This document shows positions 51,670 through 59,089 of a stretch of 64,000 nucleotides of DNA, piece after piece. The stretch is from Nocardia caishijiensis NBRC 108228. GTDB lineage: Bacteria; Actinomycetota; Actinomycetes; Mycobacteriales; Mycobacteriaceae. The translations under genes were made by a program, and so were the position numbers. Below the pieces are notes generated by a model, which did not search any database, was not told the origin of the DNA, and saw only the letters and a list, made by a program, of their open reading frames with translations. Numbering within the stretch: position 1 is the stretch's first letter; the number at the start of each line of letters is the position of its first letter. The stretch spans positions 620,001 to 684,000 of the forward strand of contig NZ_BDBE01000025.1 in the NCBI RefSeq assembly GCF_001612825.1, given 5' to 3'.

Positions 51670-52691
51670 CTTCGACCTCCGCCACCGGCGAGGCCACCGC
51701 GCTCGCCCACCCGAACATCGCCCTCGTGAAGTACTGGGGCAAGCGCGACGAAACGATGTTCCTACCCGTCACGAGCAGCCTGTCGATGACGCTCGACATC
51801 TTCGCGACGACCACCACCGTGCGCGTCATCGACGGACCCGTCGACGAGATCGAGTTCAACGGCACCGCCGCCACCGGTTCCGCGCACACCCGCATCGCCC
51901 GCTTCCTCGACCTCGTGCGGGCCGAGGCGGGCCGTACCGAACGCGCCACCGTCGTCACCGTCAACGACGGCCCGACCGGAGCGGGTCTGGCGTCCTCGGC
52001 GAGTGGTTTCGCCGCGCTGGCCACGGCCGCCGCCACCGCCTACGGTCTGAACCTGGACGGGCGCGCGCTGTCGCGGCTGGCCCGGCGCGGGTCCGGGTCG
52101 GCGTCGCGCTCGATCTTCGGCGGTTTCGTGGTGTGGCACGCGGGCGAGGGCGACGGCGAGGCCGGTGACCTGAGTTCGTTCGCCGAGCCGATCGGCGGCG
52201 ACGAGCTCGACCCCGCCCTGGTCGTCGCGGTCGTGAACCAGACCGCCAAGACGGTGTCGAGCCGCGACGCCATGCGCGCCACCACCGAGACCTCCCCGTT
52301 CTACCGGCCGTGGGCCGAGTCGTCGATGCTCGACTTCGACGAGATGCGCCGTGCCATCGCCCGCGGTGACCTCGCCGCCATCGGTGAGATCGCCGAACGC
52401 AACGCGCTCGGCATGCACGCCACCATGCTCACCGCCCGCCCCGGCATCCGCTACCTCTCGCCGCACTCGCTCGCGGTGCTCGACGCGGTGCAGGCCCTGC
52501 GCGCCGAGGGTGTGCTCGCCTACGCCACCATCGACGCCGGTCCCAACGTGAAGGTGCTGTGCGCCCGCGCCGCCGCCGCCCGGGTGGCCGCGGCGGTGGA
52601 GAGCCTCGGCGACTTCGTCACCACCCGCACCGCGCACATCGGTCCCGGCGCCGCCCTGCTCCCGGACACCGCGCAGGTCGGAGCCTCATGA
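51666..52691 (+). CDS. mvaD: diphosphomevalonate decarboxylase
   Basis: A GHMP-family enzyme (341 aa) that converts mevalonate-5-diphosphate to isopentenyl diphosphate with ATP use and CO2 loss. The diagnostic motifs are present: AHPNIALVKYWGKRDE at residue 13, LPVTSSLSMTLD, the phosphate loop GAGLASSASGFAALA, and RRGSGSASRSIFGGFVVW, which carries the catalytic Ser/Arg region. A DAGPNVKVLC motif is near the C terminus. It overlaps both neighbours by ATGA, so stoichiometric translation with mevalonate kinase and phosphomevalonate kinase is expected. Confidence 0.96.
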   Translation: MTSTSATGEATALAHPNIALVKYWGKRDETMFLPVTSSLSMTLDIFATTTTVRVIDGPVDEIEFNGTAATGSAHTRIARFLDLVRAEAGRTERATVVTVNDGPTGAGLASSASGFAALATAAATAYGLNLDGRALSRLARRGSGSASRSIFGGFVVWHAGEGDGEAGDLSSFAEPIGGDELDPALVVAVVNQTAKTVSSRDAMRATTETSPFYRPWAESSMLDFDEMRRAIARGDLAAIGEIAERNALGMHATMLTARPGIRYLSPHSLAVLDAVQALRAEGVLAYATIDAGPNVKVLCARAAAARVAAAVESLGDFVTTRTAHIGPGAALLPDTAQVGAS

Positions 52692-53923
52692 TCTCCTGTC
52701 GCGCCCCGGGCAAACTGTTCGTCGCGGGGGAGTACGCCGTCGTCGAACCGGGTCACCGGGCCGTGCTGGTCGCCGTCGACCGCTACGCCACCGCCACCAT
52801 CACGGCGACCGACGGCGACACCGTCCTCGCCTCGGATCTGGAGGGTGGAAGCTCCCTCCGGTGTCGCCGCGTGACGGGTGACCAGGCTGGAGTGGCAGCC
52901 CCGGCGGAGTCGGCCACAACGAACTCGGCGACGGGCGCCCTGGCGGCGGAATCGGCCACAGCGAGCTCGGTGACGGCTGCCCTCGCGGCGGAAGCGGTCG
53001 TGACCCGTGCCCCCGCGCCAGCTGATGATTCTGGCTCCTTCGTGTCGGCGACCGGGTCGGTTCCGGCCACCTTCTCCTATCTGTTCGCCGCCGCATCGGT
53101 GCTCGATCGACTGGTGCTCGAACGCGGAATCACCCCGCGCCCTTACCATTTGGACGTCACCGCCGATCTCGGTGACGCCGACGGTCGCAAGTTCGGCCTC
53201 GGTTCCAGCGCGGCGGTGACGGTCGCGGCGGTGACCGCGCTCGGCGAGTTCTACGAACTCGGCCTGAGTTCGATGGACCGCTACCGCCTCGCCATGCTCG
53301 CCACGGTCGCGGTCCACCCCCGCGCCTCCGGCGGCGACGTCGCCGCGAGCACCTGGGGCGGCTGGCTCGCCTACAGCTCCCCGGACCGCACCCGGGTGGC
53401 GGCGGCGGCCGAGGCCGACGGCGTCGACGCGGCCCTGCGCCTGCCGTGGCCGGGCCTGTCGGTGCGCCCGCTGCCCAGCCCGACCACCCTCGACCTGCAC
53501 ATCGGCTGGACCGGCACCCCCGCCTCCACCCCCGCCCTGGTCGCCGGCCTCGGCGCACCCCTCGACCGCGTGGAGTTCCTGGTACGCAGCGATGCCTGCG
53601 TCGAACGCCTCGCCGCGGCCGTCGACGCCGACGACCCAACCGCCATTCGCGCCGAAATCGACTGCGCGCGTGCGCTTCTCCTCGGCCTCGACGCGGCCGA
53701 GCGGCTCGGGGTCATGACCGAACGCCTGGCCGCGTTGTGTCACGTGGCGGCCGAGGTCGGCGCCGCCGCGAAGCCCTCGGGGGCCGGTGGCGGCGACTGC
53801 GGCATCGCCCTGCTGGAGACCGGCCGCGCCGACGCCGTCGCCGCACTGACCGACGGCTGGGAAGCCGCCGGAATCCGCAAGCTGCCCTTGCGGATCCACC
53901 CGTCCGAAGGAGTTCGCGCATGA
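52688..53923 (+). CDS. mvaK2: phosphomevalonate kinase with Ala/Ser/Thr-rich insert
   Basis: A GHMP kinase of 411 aa that makes mevalonate-5-diphosphate. The N terminus CRAPGKLFVAGEYAVVEPGH, phosphate loop KFGLGSSAAVTVAAVTAL, RASGGDVAASTWGGWLAY, and C-terminal AAKPSGAGGGDCGIAL identify the bacterial PMK type. Between residues about 65 and 115 there is a low-complexity Ala/Ser/Thr/Glu-rich insert encoded in part by a 42-bp tandem duplication; it lies in a surface region of the fold and is probably tolerated. The overall length is greater than usual by about this insert. ATGA overlaps on both sides. Confidence 0.94.
   Translation: MISCRAPGKLFVAGEYAVVEPGHRAVLVAVDRYATATITATDGDTVLASDLEGGSSLRCRRVTGDQAGVAAPAESATTNSATGALAAESATASSVTAALAAEAVVTRAPAPADDSGSFVSATGSVPATFSYLFAAASVLDRLVLERGITPRPYHLDVTADLGDADGRKFGLGSSAAVTVAAVTALGEFYELGLSSMDRYRLAMLATVAVHPRASGGDVAASTWGGWLAYSSPDRTRVAAAAEADGVDAALRLPWPGLSVRPLPSPTTLDLHIGWTGTPASTPALVAGLGAPLDRVEFLVRSDACVERLAAAVDADDPTAIRAEIDCARALLLGLDAAERLGVMTERLAALCHVAAEVGAAAKPSGAGGGDCGIALLETGRADAVAALTDGWEAAGIRKLPLRIHPSEGVRA
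52904..52987 (+). repeat. two-copy 42-bp tandem repeat inside the phosphomevalonate kinase gene
   Basis: Copies at 52904-52945 and 52946-52987 differ at about six of 42 positions and encode 14-residue units starting AESAT (AESATTNSATGALA, then AESATASSVTAALA). The period keeps the reading frame, so the repeat expands a disordered loop. Confidence 0.75.
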
Positions 53924-55017
53924 TCGCCGATCGCAAGGACGACCACGTTCGCCACGCGGTGAACCACCGCCGAAACCACAGCGGCGGCAACGATTTCGAC
54001 TCCGTCGCCTTCGTCCACCACGCCCTGGCGGGCATCGACTCGACCGATGTTCGGCTCGGCGTCGATTTCGCCGGAAAGCACTGGAACTCACCGCTGTACG
54101 TGAACGCGATGACCGGTGGTAGCACCAACACCGGGGAGATCAACCGGCAGCTGGCCATCGCGGCCCGCGAGACCGGCGTCCCCATCGCGTCGGGCTCGAT
54201 GAGCGCCTACTTCCGCGATCCCGCCGTCGCGGGCACCTTCCGGGTCCTGCGCGCGGAGAACCCCGACGGATTCGTCCTGGCCAATGTGAACGCCAACGCC
54301 ACCCTCGACCAGGTGCGCAGCGCGATCGACCTGCTCGAGGCCGACGCACTGCAGATCCACGTGAACTCGGTGCAGGAAGTCGTGATGCCCGAGGGCGACC
54401 GCGCCTTCGCCGGGTGGCCACGCCGCATCGAGGAGATCGTCGCGGGCGTACCGGTGCCGGTGATCGTCAAGGAAGTCGGCTTCGGCCTCAGCAGGCAGAC
54501 CGTGACCTGGTTGCGCGAGGTCGGCGTCGCGGTCGCCGATGTGGGCGGACGCGGCGGAACCAATTTCGCGCGCATCGAGAACGACCGGCGCGCGGGCGCC
54601 GACTTCGCCTTCATCGAACAGTGGGGTCAGTCGACGGCCGCGTGCCTGCTCGACTGCACCGGCATCACCGGCATCGACATCTCCGCCTCCGGCGGCATCC
54701 GCTCGCCACTGGACATGGCCCGCGCCCTGGCACTGGGCGCGAAGGCGACCGGCGTGGCGGGAGCGTTCCTGGAAACCCTCGTCGACCACGGCACCGAGGC
54801 CCTCGTCGCCAAGATCACCACCTGGCTCGATCAGCTGCGCAACATCATGACCGTCCTCGGTGCGACAACTCCCGCCGAGCTCACCGGTCGCGATGTGCTC
54901 GTCACCGGCGAACTGGCCGGTTTCTGCGCGCTGCGCGGCATCGACGTGGCCTGCCTCGCCCACCGGAGTCCCTGGTGGCGCGAATCGAACCTCCGAGAAG
55001 GAGTCATCCATGAATGA
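53920..55017 (+). CDS. fni: type 2 isopentenyl-diphosphate isomerase
   Basis: A flavin-dependent isomerase (365 aa) converting IPP to DMAPP, non-homologous to the type 1 Nudix enzyme. The TIM-barrel motifs are clear: HWNSPLYVNAMTGGSTNTGE, IASGSMSAYFRDP, LQIHVNSVQEVVMPEGDR, VIVKEVGFGLSRQT, VADVGGRGGTNFARIEN and the phosphate site ISASGGIRSPLDMARALALG. The residues RKDDHV at the N terminus bind the substrate diphosphate in the family. ATGA overlap with the kinase; it overlaps the HMGR gene by eight bases. Confidence 0.96.
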   Translation: MIADRKDDHVRHAVNHRRNHSGGNDFDSVAFVHHALAGIDSTDVRLGVDFAGKHWNSPLYVNAMTGGSTNTGEINRQLAIAARETGVPIASGSMSAYFRDPAVAGTFRVLRAENPDGFVLANVNANATLDQVRSAIDLLEADALQIHVNSVQEVVMPEGDRAFAGWPRRIEEIVAGVPVPVIVKEVGFGLSRQTVTWLREVGVAVADVGGRGGTNFARIENDRRAGADFAFIEQWGQSTAACLLDCTGITGIDISASGGIRSPLDMARALALGAKATGVAGAFLETLVDHGTEALVAKITTWLDQLRNIMTVLGATTPAELTGRDVLVTGELAGFCALRGIDVACLAHRSPWWRESNLREGVIHE

Positions 55018-56068
55018 CATGTCGTACGCGGCTGTCCCGATGCAGTGGGTCGGTCCCCTGCGGATCACCGGCAATGTCGTCGACGACTCCGTCGACGTGC
55101 CGCTGGCCACCTACGAGACCCCGCTGTGGCCCTCGGTCGGGCGCGGTGCGCGGATCAGCACCCTCACCGAGAAGGGCATCGTCGCCACCCTCATCGACGA
55201 GCGGATGACCCGGTCGATCCTGCTCGAAGCCGATGACGCCTACACCGCGTACACCACCGTCCAGCAGCTCGAGGCCCGCCTGCCCGAGCTGCAGGAGGTC
55301 GTCTCGGGCAGTAGCCGCTTCGCCCGGCTCATCGAGCTGAACCATCAGATCGCGGGCAACCTGCTGTTCCTGCGGTTCGAGTTCACCACCGGTGACGCCT
55401 CGGGCCACAACATGGCCACCCTGGCCAGCGATCACCTGATGGACCACATCCTGTCCACCATGCCGGGTGTGCGCTACGGCTCCATCTCGGGCAACTTCTG
55501 TACCGACAAGAAGGCCACCGCCGTCAACGGCATCCTCGGCCGTGGCAAGAACGTCGTCACCGAGCTGCTGATCCCGCGCGAGGTGGTCGAGGCCCGGCTG
55601 CACACCACCGCGGCCAAGGTCGTCGAGCTCAATATCCGCAAGAACCTGATCGGTACCCTGCTCGCGGGCGGAATCCGTTCCGCCAACGCGCATTACGCGA
55701 ACATGCTGCTGGCCTACTACCTGGCCACCGGTCAGGACGCCGCCAACATCGTCGAGGGCTCCCAGGGCGTCACGCACGCCGAGGACCGCGACGGTGATCT
55801 GTATTTCTCGTGCACCCTGCCCAACCTGATCGTCGGTACGGTCGGTAACGGCAAGCACGCCAGTTTCGTCGAGGACAACCTGGTGCGCCTCGGCTGCCGG
55901 GCCGAACGTGAGCCCGGCGAGAACGCGCGGCGCCTCGCCGTGATCGGTGCGGCCACCGTGCTGTGCGGGGAGCTGTCGCTCATGGCCGCGCAGACCAATC
56001 GCGGTGAATTGATGCGTGCCCATACCCAATTCGAGCGGTCAACCACGAGCAACGGGACACAACGATGA
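55010..56068 (+). CDS. mvaA: hydroxymethylglutaryl-CoA reductase
   Basis: HMG-CoA reductase (352 aa), the committed NADPH-dependent step to mevalonate. The class I-type soluble catalytic domain is seen with no membrane anchor: MQWVGPLRITG at the N terminus, TTGDASGHNMATLASDH (cofactor site), SGNFCTDKKATAVNGILGRG (catalytic Lys), AQDAANIVEGSQGVTHAE-like helix, GTVGNGKHA and LCGELSLMAAQTNRGEL near the end. AAGGAG is seven bases before ATG 55010. The stop overlaps the HMGS start by ATGA. Confidence 0.96.
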   Translation: MNDMSYAAVPMQWVGPLRITGNVVDDSVDVPLATYETPLWPSVGRGARISTLTEKGIVATLIDERMTRSILLEADDAYTAYTTVQQLEARLPELQEVVSGSSRFARLIELNHQIAGNLLFLRFEFTTGDASGHNMATLASDHLMDHILSTMPGVRYGSISGNFCTDKKATAVNGILGRGKNVVTELLIPREVVEARLHTTAAKVVELNIRKNLIGTLLAGGIRSANAHYANMLLAYYLATGQDAANIVEGSQGVTHAEDRDGDLYFSCTLPNLIVGTVGNGKHASFVEDNLVRLGCRAEREPGENARRLAVIGAATVLCGELSLMAAQTNRGELMRAHTQFERSTTSNGTQR

Positions 56069-57237
56069 CCACAACGCCGGTCGGTATCCACGACCTTTCG
56101 TTCGCCACCACCCACTACGCCCTCGATCACGCCGTCCTCGCCGAGCGACTCGGGGTGGATCGCGACAAGTTCTACCTCGGCATCGGCCAGGAACGCATGA
56201 GCGTGGCCGCCGCCGACGAGGACATCGTCACCATCGCCGCCGCGGCCGCCCAGCCGATCCTGCAGCGGCACGGCACCGACAACATCCGCACCGTGCTGTT
56301 GGCCACCGAGACCGGTGTCGACCAGTCCAAAGCCGCTGCCCTGTATCTGCATTCGCTGATCGGTCTGCCCAACGCGGCGCGTGTGGTCGAGCTCAAGCAG
56401 GCCTGCTACGGCGGCACCGCCGGGCTGGCGTTCGCCGCGGGCCTGATCGCGCGTGACCCGTCGCAGCGGGTGCTGGTGATCGCCGCCGACATCGCCAAGT
56501 ACGAGCTCGACACCCCGGGCGAGCCGACCCAGGGCGCCGCCGCCGTCGCGATGCTGGTCACCGCCGACCCGGCGATCCTGGCGCTCGACCCGATCTCGGG
56601 GCTCTACAGCGCCGACATCATGGACTTCTGGCGTCCCAACTACCGTTCCGAGGCCATTGTCGACGGCAAGACCTCGGTGAACGCCTACCAGAAGGCCGCA
56701 CAGGAGGCGTGGAGCGATTACCGCCGCCAGGGCGGGCGCGAGCTCGGCGAGTTCGCCGCGTTCTGCTACCACCAGCCCTTCACCAAGATGGCCTACAAGG
56801 CGCACCGGCACCTGCTGGAGAGCCAGGGCCACACCGCCGAGGCCGCCGACCTCGAGGCCGCCATCGGCGCCACAACCACCTACAACCGCACCGTCGGCAA
56901 CAGCTACACCGCCTCGCTGTACCTCGGCCTGGCCTCGCTGCTCGACCACGCGGACGACCTCACCGGCAAGGCGCTGGCCATGATCAGCTACGGGTCCGGC
57001 AGTGTGGCCGAGTTCTTCAGCGGCACAGTGCGACCCGGTTACCGGGCGCACCTGCGCACCGAAGCCAACCAGGCCGCGATCAGCTCGCGCGAGATGCTCG
57101 ACTACGACCACTACCGCGCCTTGCACGAAGCGGTACTGCCCACCGACGGCGCTTACCACGCGATGCCCGAGGAGACCCGGCGTCCGTTCCGCCTCGGCGC
57201 GATGTCGGGCCACAAACGCATCTACGAAGCTCGGTGA
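56065..57237 (+). CDS. mvaS: hydroxymethylglutaryl-CoA synthase
   Basis: HMG-CoA synthase (390 aa) condenses acetyl-CoA with acetoacetyl-CoA. The thiolase fold shows the general acid Glu in LGIGQERMSVAAADED, nucleophile Cys114 in ELKQACYGGTAGLA, and catalytic His in FCYHQPFTKMAYKAHRH. It is the last mevalonate gene. No acetoacetyl-CoA thiolase or synthase (NphT7 type) is present in the cluster, so acetoacetyl-CoA must come from elsewhere in the genome. GTGA couples it to the monooxygenase gene. Confidence 0.96.
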   Translation: MTTTPVGIHDLSFATTHYALDHAVLAERLGVDRDKFYLGIGQERMSVAAADEDIVTIAAAAAQPILQRHGTDNIRTVLLATETGVDQSKAAALYLHSLIGLPNAARVVELKQACYGGTAGLAFAAGLIARDPSQRVLVIAADIAKYELDTPGEPTQGAAAVAMLVTADPAILALDPISGLYSADIMDFWRPNYRSEAIVDGKTSVNAYQKAAQEAWSDYRRQGGRELGEFAAFCYHQPFTKMAYKAHRHLLESQGHTAEAADLEAAIGATTTYNRTVGNSYTASLYLGLASLLDHADDLTGKALAMISYGSGSVAEFFSGTVRPGYRAHLRTEANQAAISSREMLDYDHYRALHEAVLPTDGAYHAMPEETRRPFRLGAMSGHKRIYEAR

Positions 57238-58715
57238 CCGTGGCCGATCCGGATATACGGCACGTCAGAATCATCATCGTCGGGAGCGGGCTGTCGGGCG
57301 TCGGCGCGGCGGTCCGGTTGAGCCAGCAGGGGCACACCGATTTCCTCGTGCTCGAACGCGGGCCCGATGTCGGTGGCACCTGGCGGGTGAACACCTACCC
57401 GGGCGCCGGGTGCGATGTGCCCTCGCAGCTGTACTCGTATTCGTTCGCGCTGAACCCGAATTGGACGAGGTCGTTCTCCCCGCAGGCCGAGATCGAACGC
57501 TACATCCGGGACGTGTCGGAGCGTTTCGGGGTGCGTGACAAGCACATCTTCGATTGCGAGATGACGGCGGCGCGCTGGAACGACACCGATGGCCGATGGG
57601 AGATCCACACCAGCCGTGGGCAATTCACCGCCGATGTGGTCGTGTCGGCGGCCGGTGTGCTCGCGGAGCCGAATCTTCCCGATATCAAGGGGATGTCGAG
57701 CTTCGAGGGGGAGATCTTCCATTCGGCGCGGTGGAATCACGAGTCGACCCTCGCGGGTAAGCGGGTGGCGGTGATCGGTACGGGATCGTCCGCGGTGCAG
57801 ATCATTCCGTCGATCGCGCCGGAGGTGGCGAGCCTCGATGTGTATCAGCGCACCGCAACCTGGGTGATGCCGCATCTGGGCCGACGCTATACGGCGATCG
57901 AGCGGTTCGCGTTCCGGCGGATTCCCGGCTTCCAGCGGCTGGTCCGGGCGATGATCTACTTGCTGCGCGAGATCTTCGTCGTCTTCCAGGCCAAGTACCC
58001 ACGCGCGGCGGTGCTGCTGGAGTTGGTCGGCCGGGTCAAGATGTTCCTCGAGATCCGTGATCCGCAGGTGCGCCGGAAGGTGTTGCCCACACATCGGCTC
58101 GGCTGTAAACGGATGCTGGTGTCCAACCGCTTCTATCCGGCGCTCGACCGCGACAACGTGGATCTGGTGACGGACCCGATCGCGGAGGTACGGGCGAATT
58201 CGATCGTCACCGAGGACGGCATCGAACGCGAGGTCGACGCGATCGTGTTGTGCACGGGTTTCCAGGTATCGGATTCCCCGACCTACAACCTGTACGTCGG
58301 CCGCGACGGGCGAACCCTGTCGGAAATCGGTGAGGCGGAAGGGTATCGCAACTACAAGGGCACAACGGTCGCGAACTTTCCCAACCTGTTCTTCATGCTC
58401 GGCGCCAATTCCGGGCTGAACTACACCTCGCTGATCTACATCATGGAATCCCAGTTCCGGTACCTGATCTCGGCGCTGGAAACCATGGAGCAGCGAGGCC
58501 TGCGCACTGTCGAAGTCCGCAAGGACGCCGAAGAAGAATACAACCGGGGTATTCAGCGCAAGATGGCGAAAACGGTGTGGGCCACCGGTGGCTGTCGCAG
58601 CTGGTTCCTCGACAGCACGGGGAACAACGCGGTGCTGTGGCCGGACTTCAGTTTCCGTTACCGCAGGCAGATGCGCGTTTTCGATCTCGAGGCGTATCAG
58701 ACGACCACGAACTGA
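57234..58715 (+). CDS. Baeyer-Villiger-type flavin monooxygenase
   Basis: A class B flavoprotein monooxygenase of 493 aa. Rossmann motifs: FAD site IIVGSGLSGVGAAVRLSQ, FxGxxxHxxxW fingerprint in FEGEIFHSARWNHE (residues about 160-173), and NADPH site VAVIGTGSSAVQIIPSIA. GGTWRVNTYPGAGCDVPSQLY is the usual FAD/substrate loop. Such enzymes insert oxygen next to ketones or hydroxylate. A GTG start overlaps the HMGS stop (GTGA). As the last gene of the operon it is probably a tailoring enzyme for the terpenoid product, followed by a hairpin terminator. Confidence 0.9.
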   Translation: MTVADPDIRHVRIIIVGSGLSGVGAAVRLSQQGHTDFLVLERGPDVGGTWRVNTYPGAGCDVPSQLYSYSFALNPNWTRSFSPQAEIERYIRDVSERFGVRDKHIFDCEMTAARWNDTDGRWEIHTSRGQFTADVVVSAAGVLAEPNLPDIKGMSSFEGEIFHSARWNHESTLAGKRVAVIGTGSSAVQIIPSIAPEVASLDVYQRTATWVMPHLGRRYTAIERFAFRRIPGFQRLVRAMIYLLREIFVVFQAKYPRAAVLLELVGRVKMFLEIRDPQVRRKVLPTHRLGCKRMLVSNRFYPALDRDNVDLVTDPIAEVRANSIVTEDGIEREVDAIVLCTGFQVSDSPTYNLYVGRDGRTLSEIGEAEGYRNYKGTTVANFPNLFFMLGANSGLNYTSLIYIMESQFRYLISALETMEQRGLRTVEVRKDAEEEYNRGIQRKMAKTVWATGGCRSWFLDSTGNNAVLWPDFSFRYRRQMRVFDLEAYQTTTN

Positions 58716-58720
58716 CCCTC

Positions 58721-58754
58721 GATCCCGGAGGCGCCTCGCGGCGACTCCGGGATC
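58721..58754. terminator. hairpin terminator at the end of the terpenoid operon
   Basis: A perfect 10-bp inverted repeat GATCCCGGAG/CTCCGGGATC (58721-58730 and 58745-58754) with a 14-base GC-rich loop. It lies between the monooxygenase stop and the minus-strand peptide gene stop and can serve both. Confidence 0.7.
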
Positions 58755-58764
58755 GGTGGCCGAA

Positions 58765-58845
58765 TCAGAGCCCGATGGTGCCGGACATCGAATCGAGCAG
58801 CGTCAGGAAAACTCCGAGCAGATCTCCGAGTGCGGCAGAGAACAT
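58765..58845 (-). CDS. 26-residue hydrophobic acidic peptide with ideal ribosome site
   Basis: On the minus strand, AAGGAG stands eight bases before ATG 58845, followed by 26 codons and TGA. The peptide (starting MFSAALGDLLGVF and ending SGTIGL) has no Lys, Arg, His or Cys, two Asp, and an amphipathic-helix-like spacing of Leu/Val/Phe. No longer start has a ribosome site. It ends in front of a bidirectional terminator and has its own 240-bp upstream region. By size and composition it recalls small acidic alpha-helical porin peptides of corynebacterial outer membranes (PorA/PorH) or a type I toxin peptide. I know no specific homologue; both ideas are inference. Confidence 0.55.
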   Translation of the reverse strand: MFSAALGDLLGVFLTLLDSMSGTIGL

Positions 58846-58895
58846 TGATTTTTCTCCTTCGATATGGGGGATCATCCGCAAAATGGCACGCCGAT

Positions 58896-58914
58896 ACACC
58901 GACAGCGTCGGTGT
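58896..58914. promoter_or_regulatory. inverted repeat upstream of the small peptide gene
   Basis: ACACCGAC-AGC-GTCGGTGT is a perfect 8-bp inverted repeat, 51 bases upstream of the peptide ATG. It may be an operator or a leader hairpin. I found no confident -35/-10 pair in the rest of 58846-59089. Confidence 0.35.
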
Positions 58915-59089
58915 CATCGGGGTTGTGCGGCTCAACGAATTAGCGAGATGATCGCTGGATATCCGGATACACACCTGGCTCGGTGTGGGAACGCTCTAAC
59001 ACCGTAGCAACGGAGTTTGGCTCCGACAAGCAGTGGGTAACCGTGTCAACGCGAAATTTCCTGTCCCCTGCCGCATTTGCTGACAGTTG

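Noticed and set aside
46433..58715. Carotenoid biosynthesis cluster
   Set aside because: No phytoene desaturase (CrtI), lycopene cyclase or CrtB with canonical motifs is present, so a standard carotenoid assignment is not supported.
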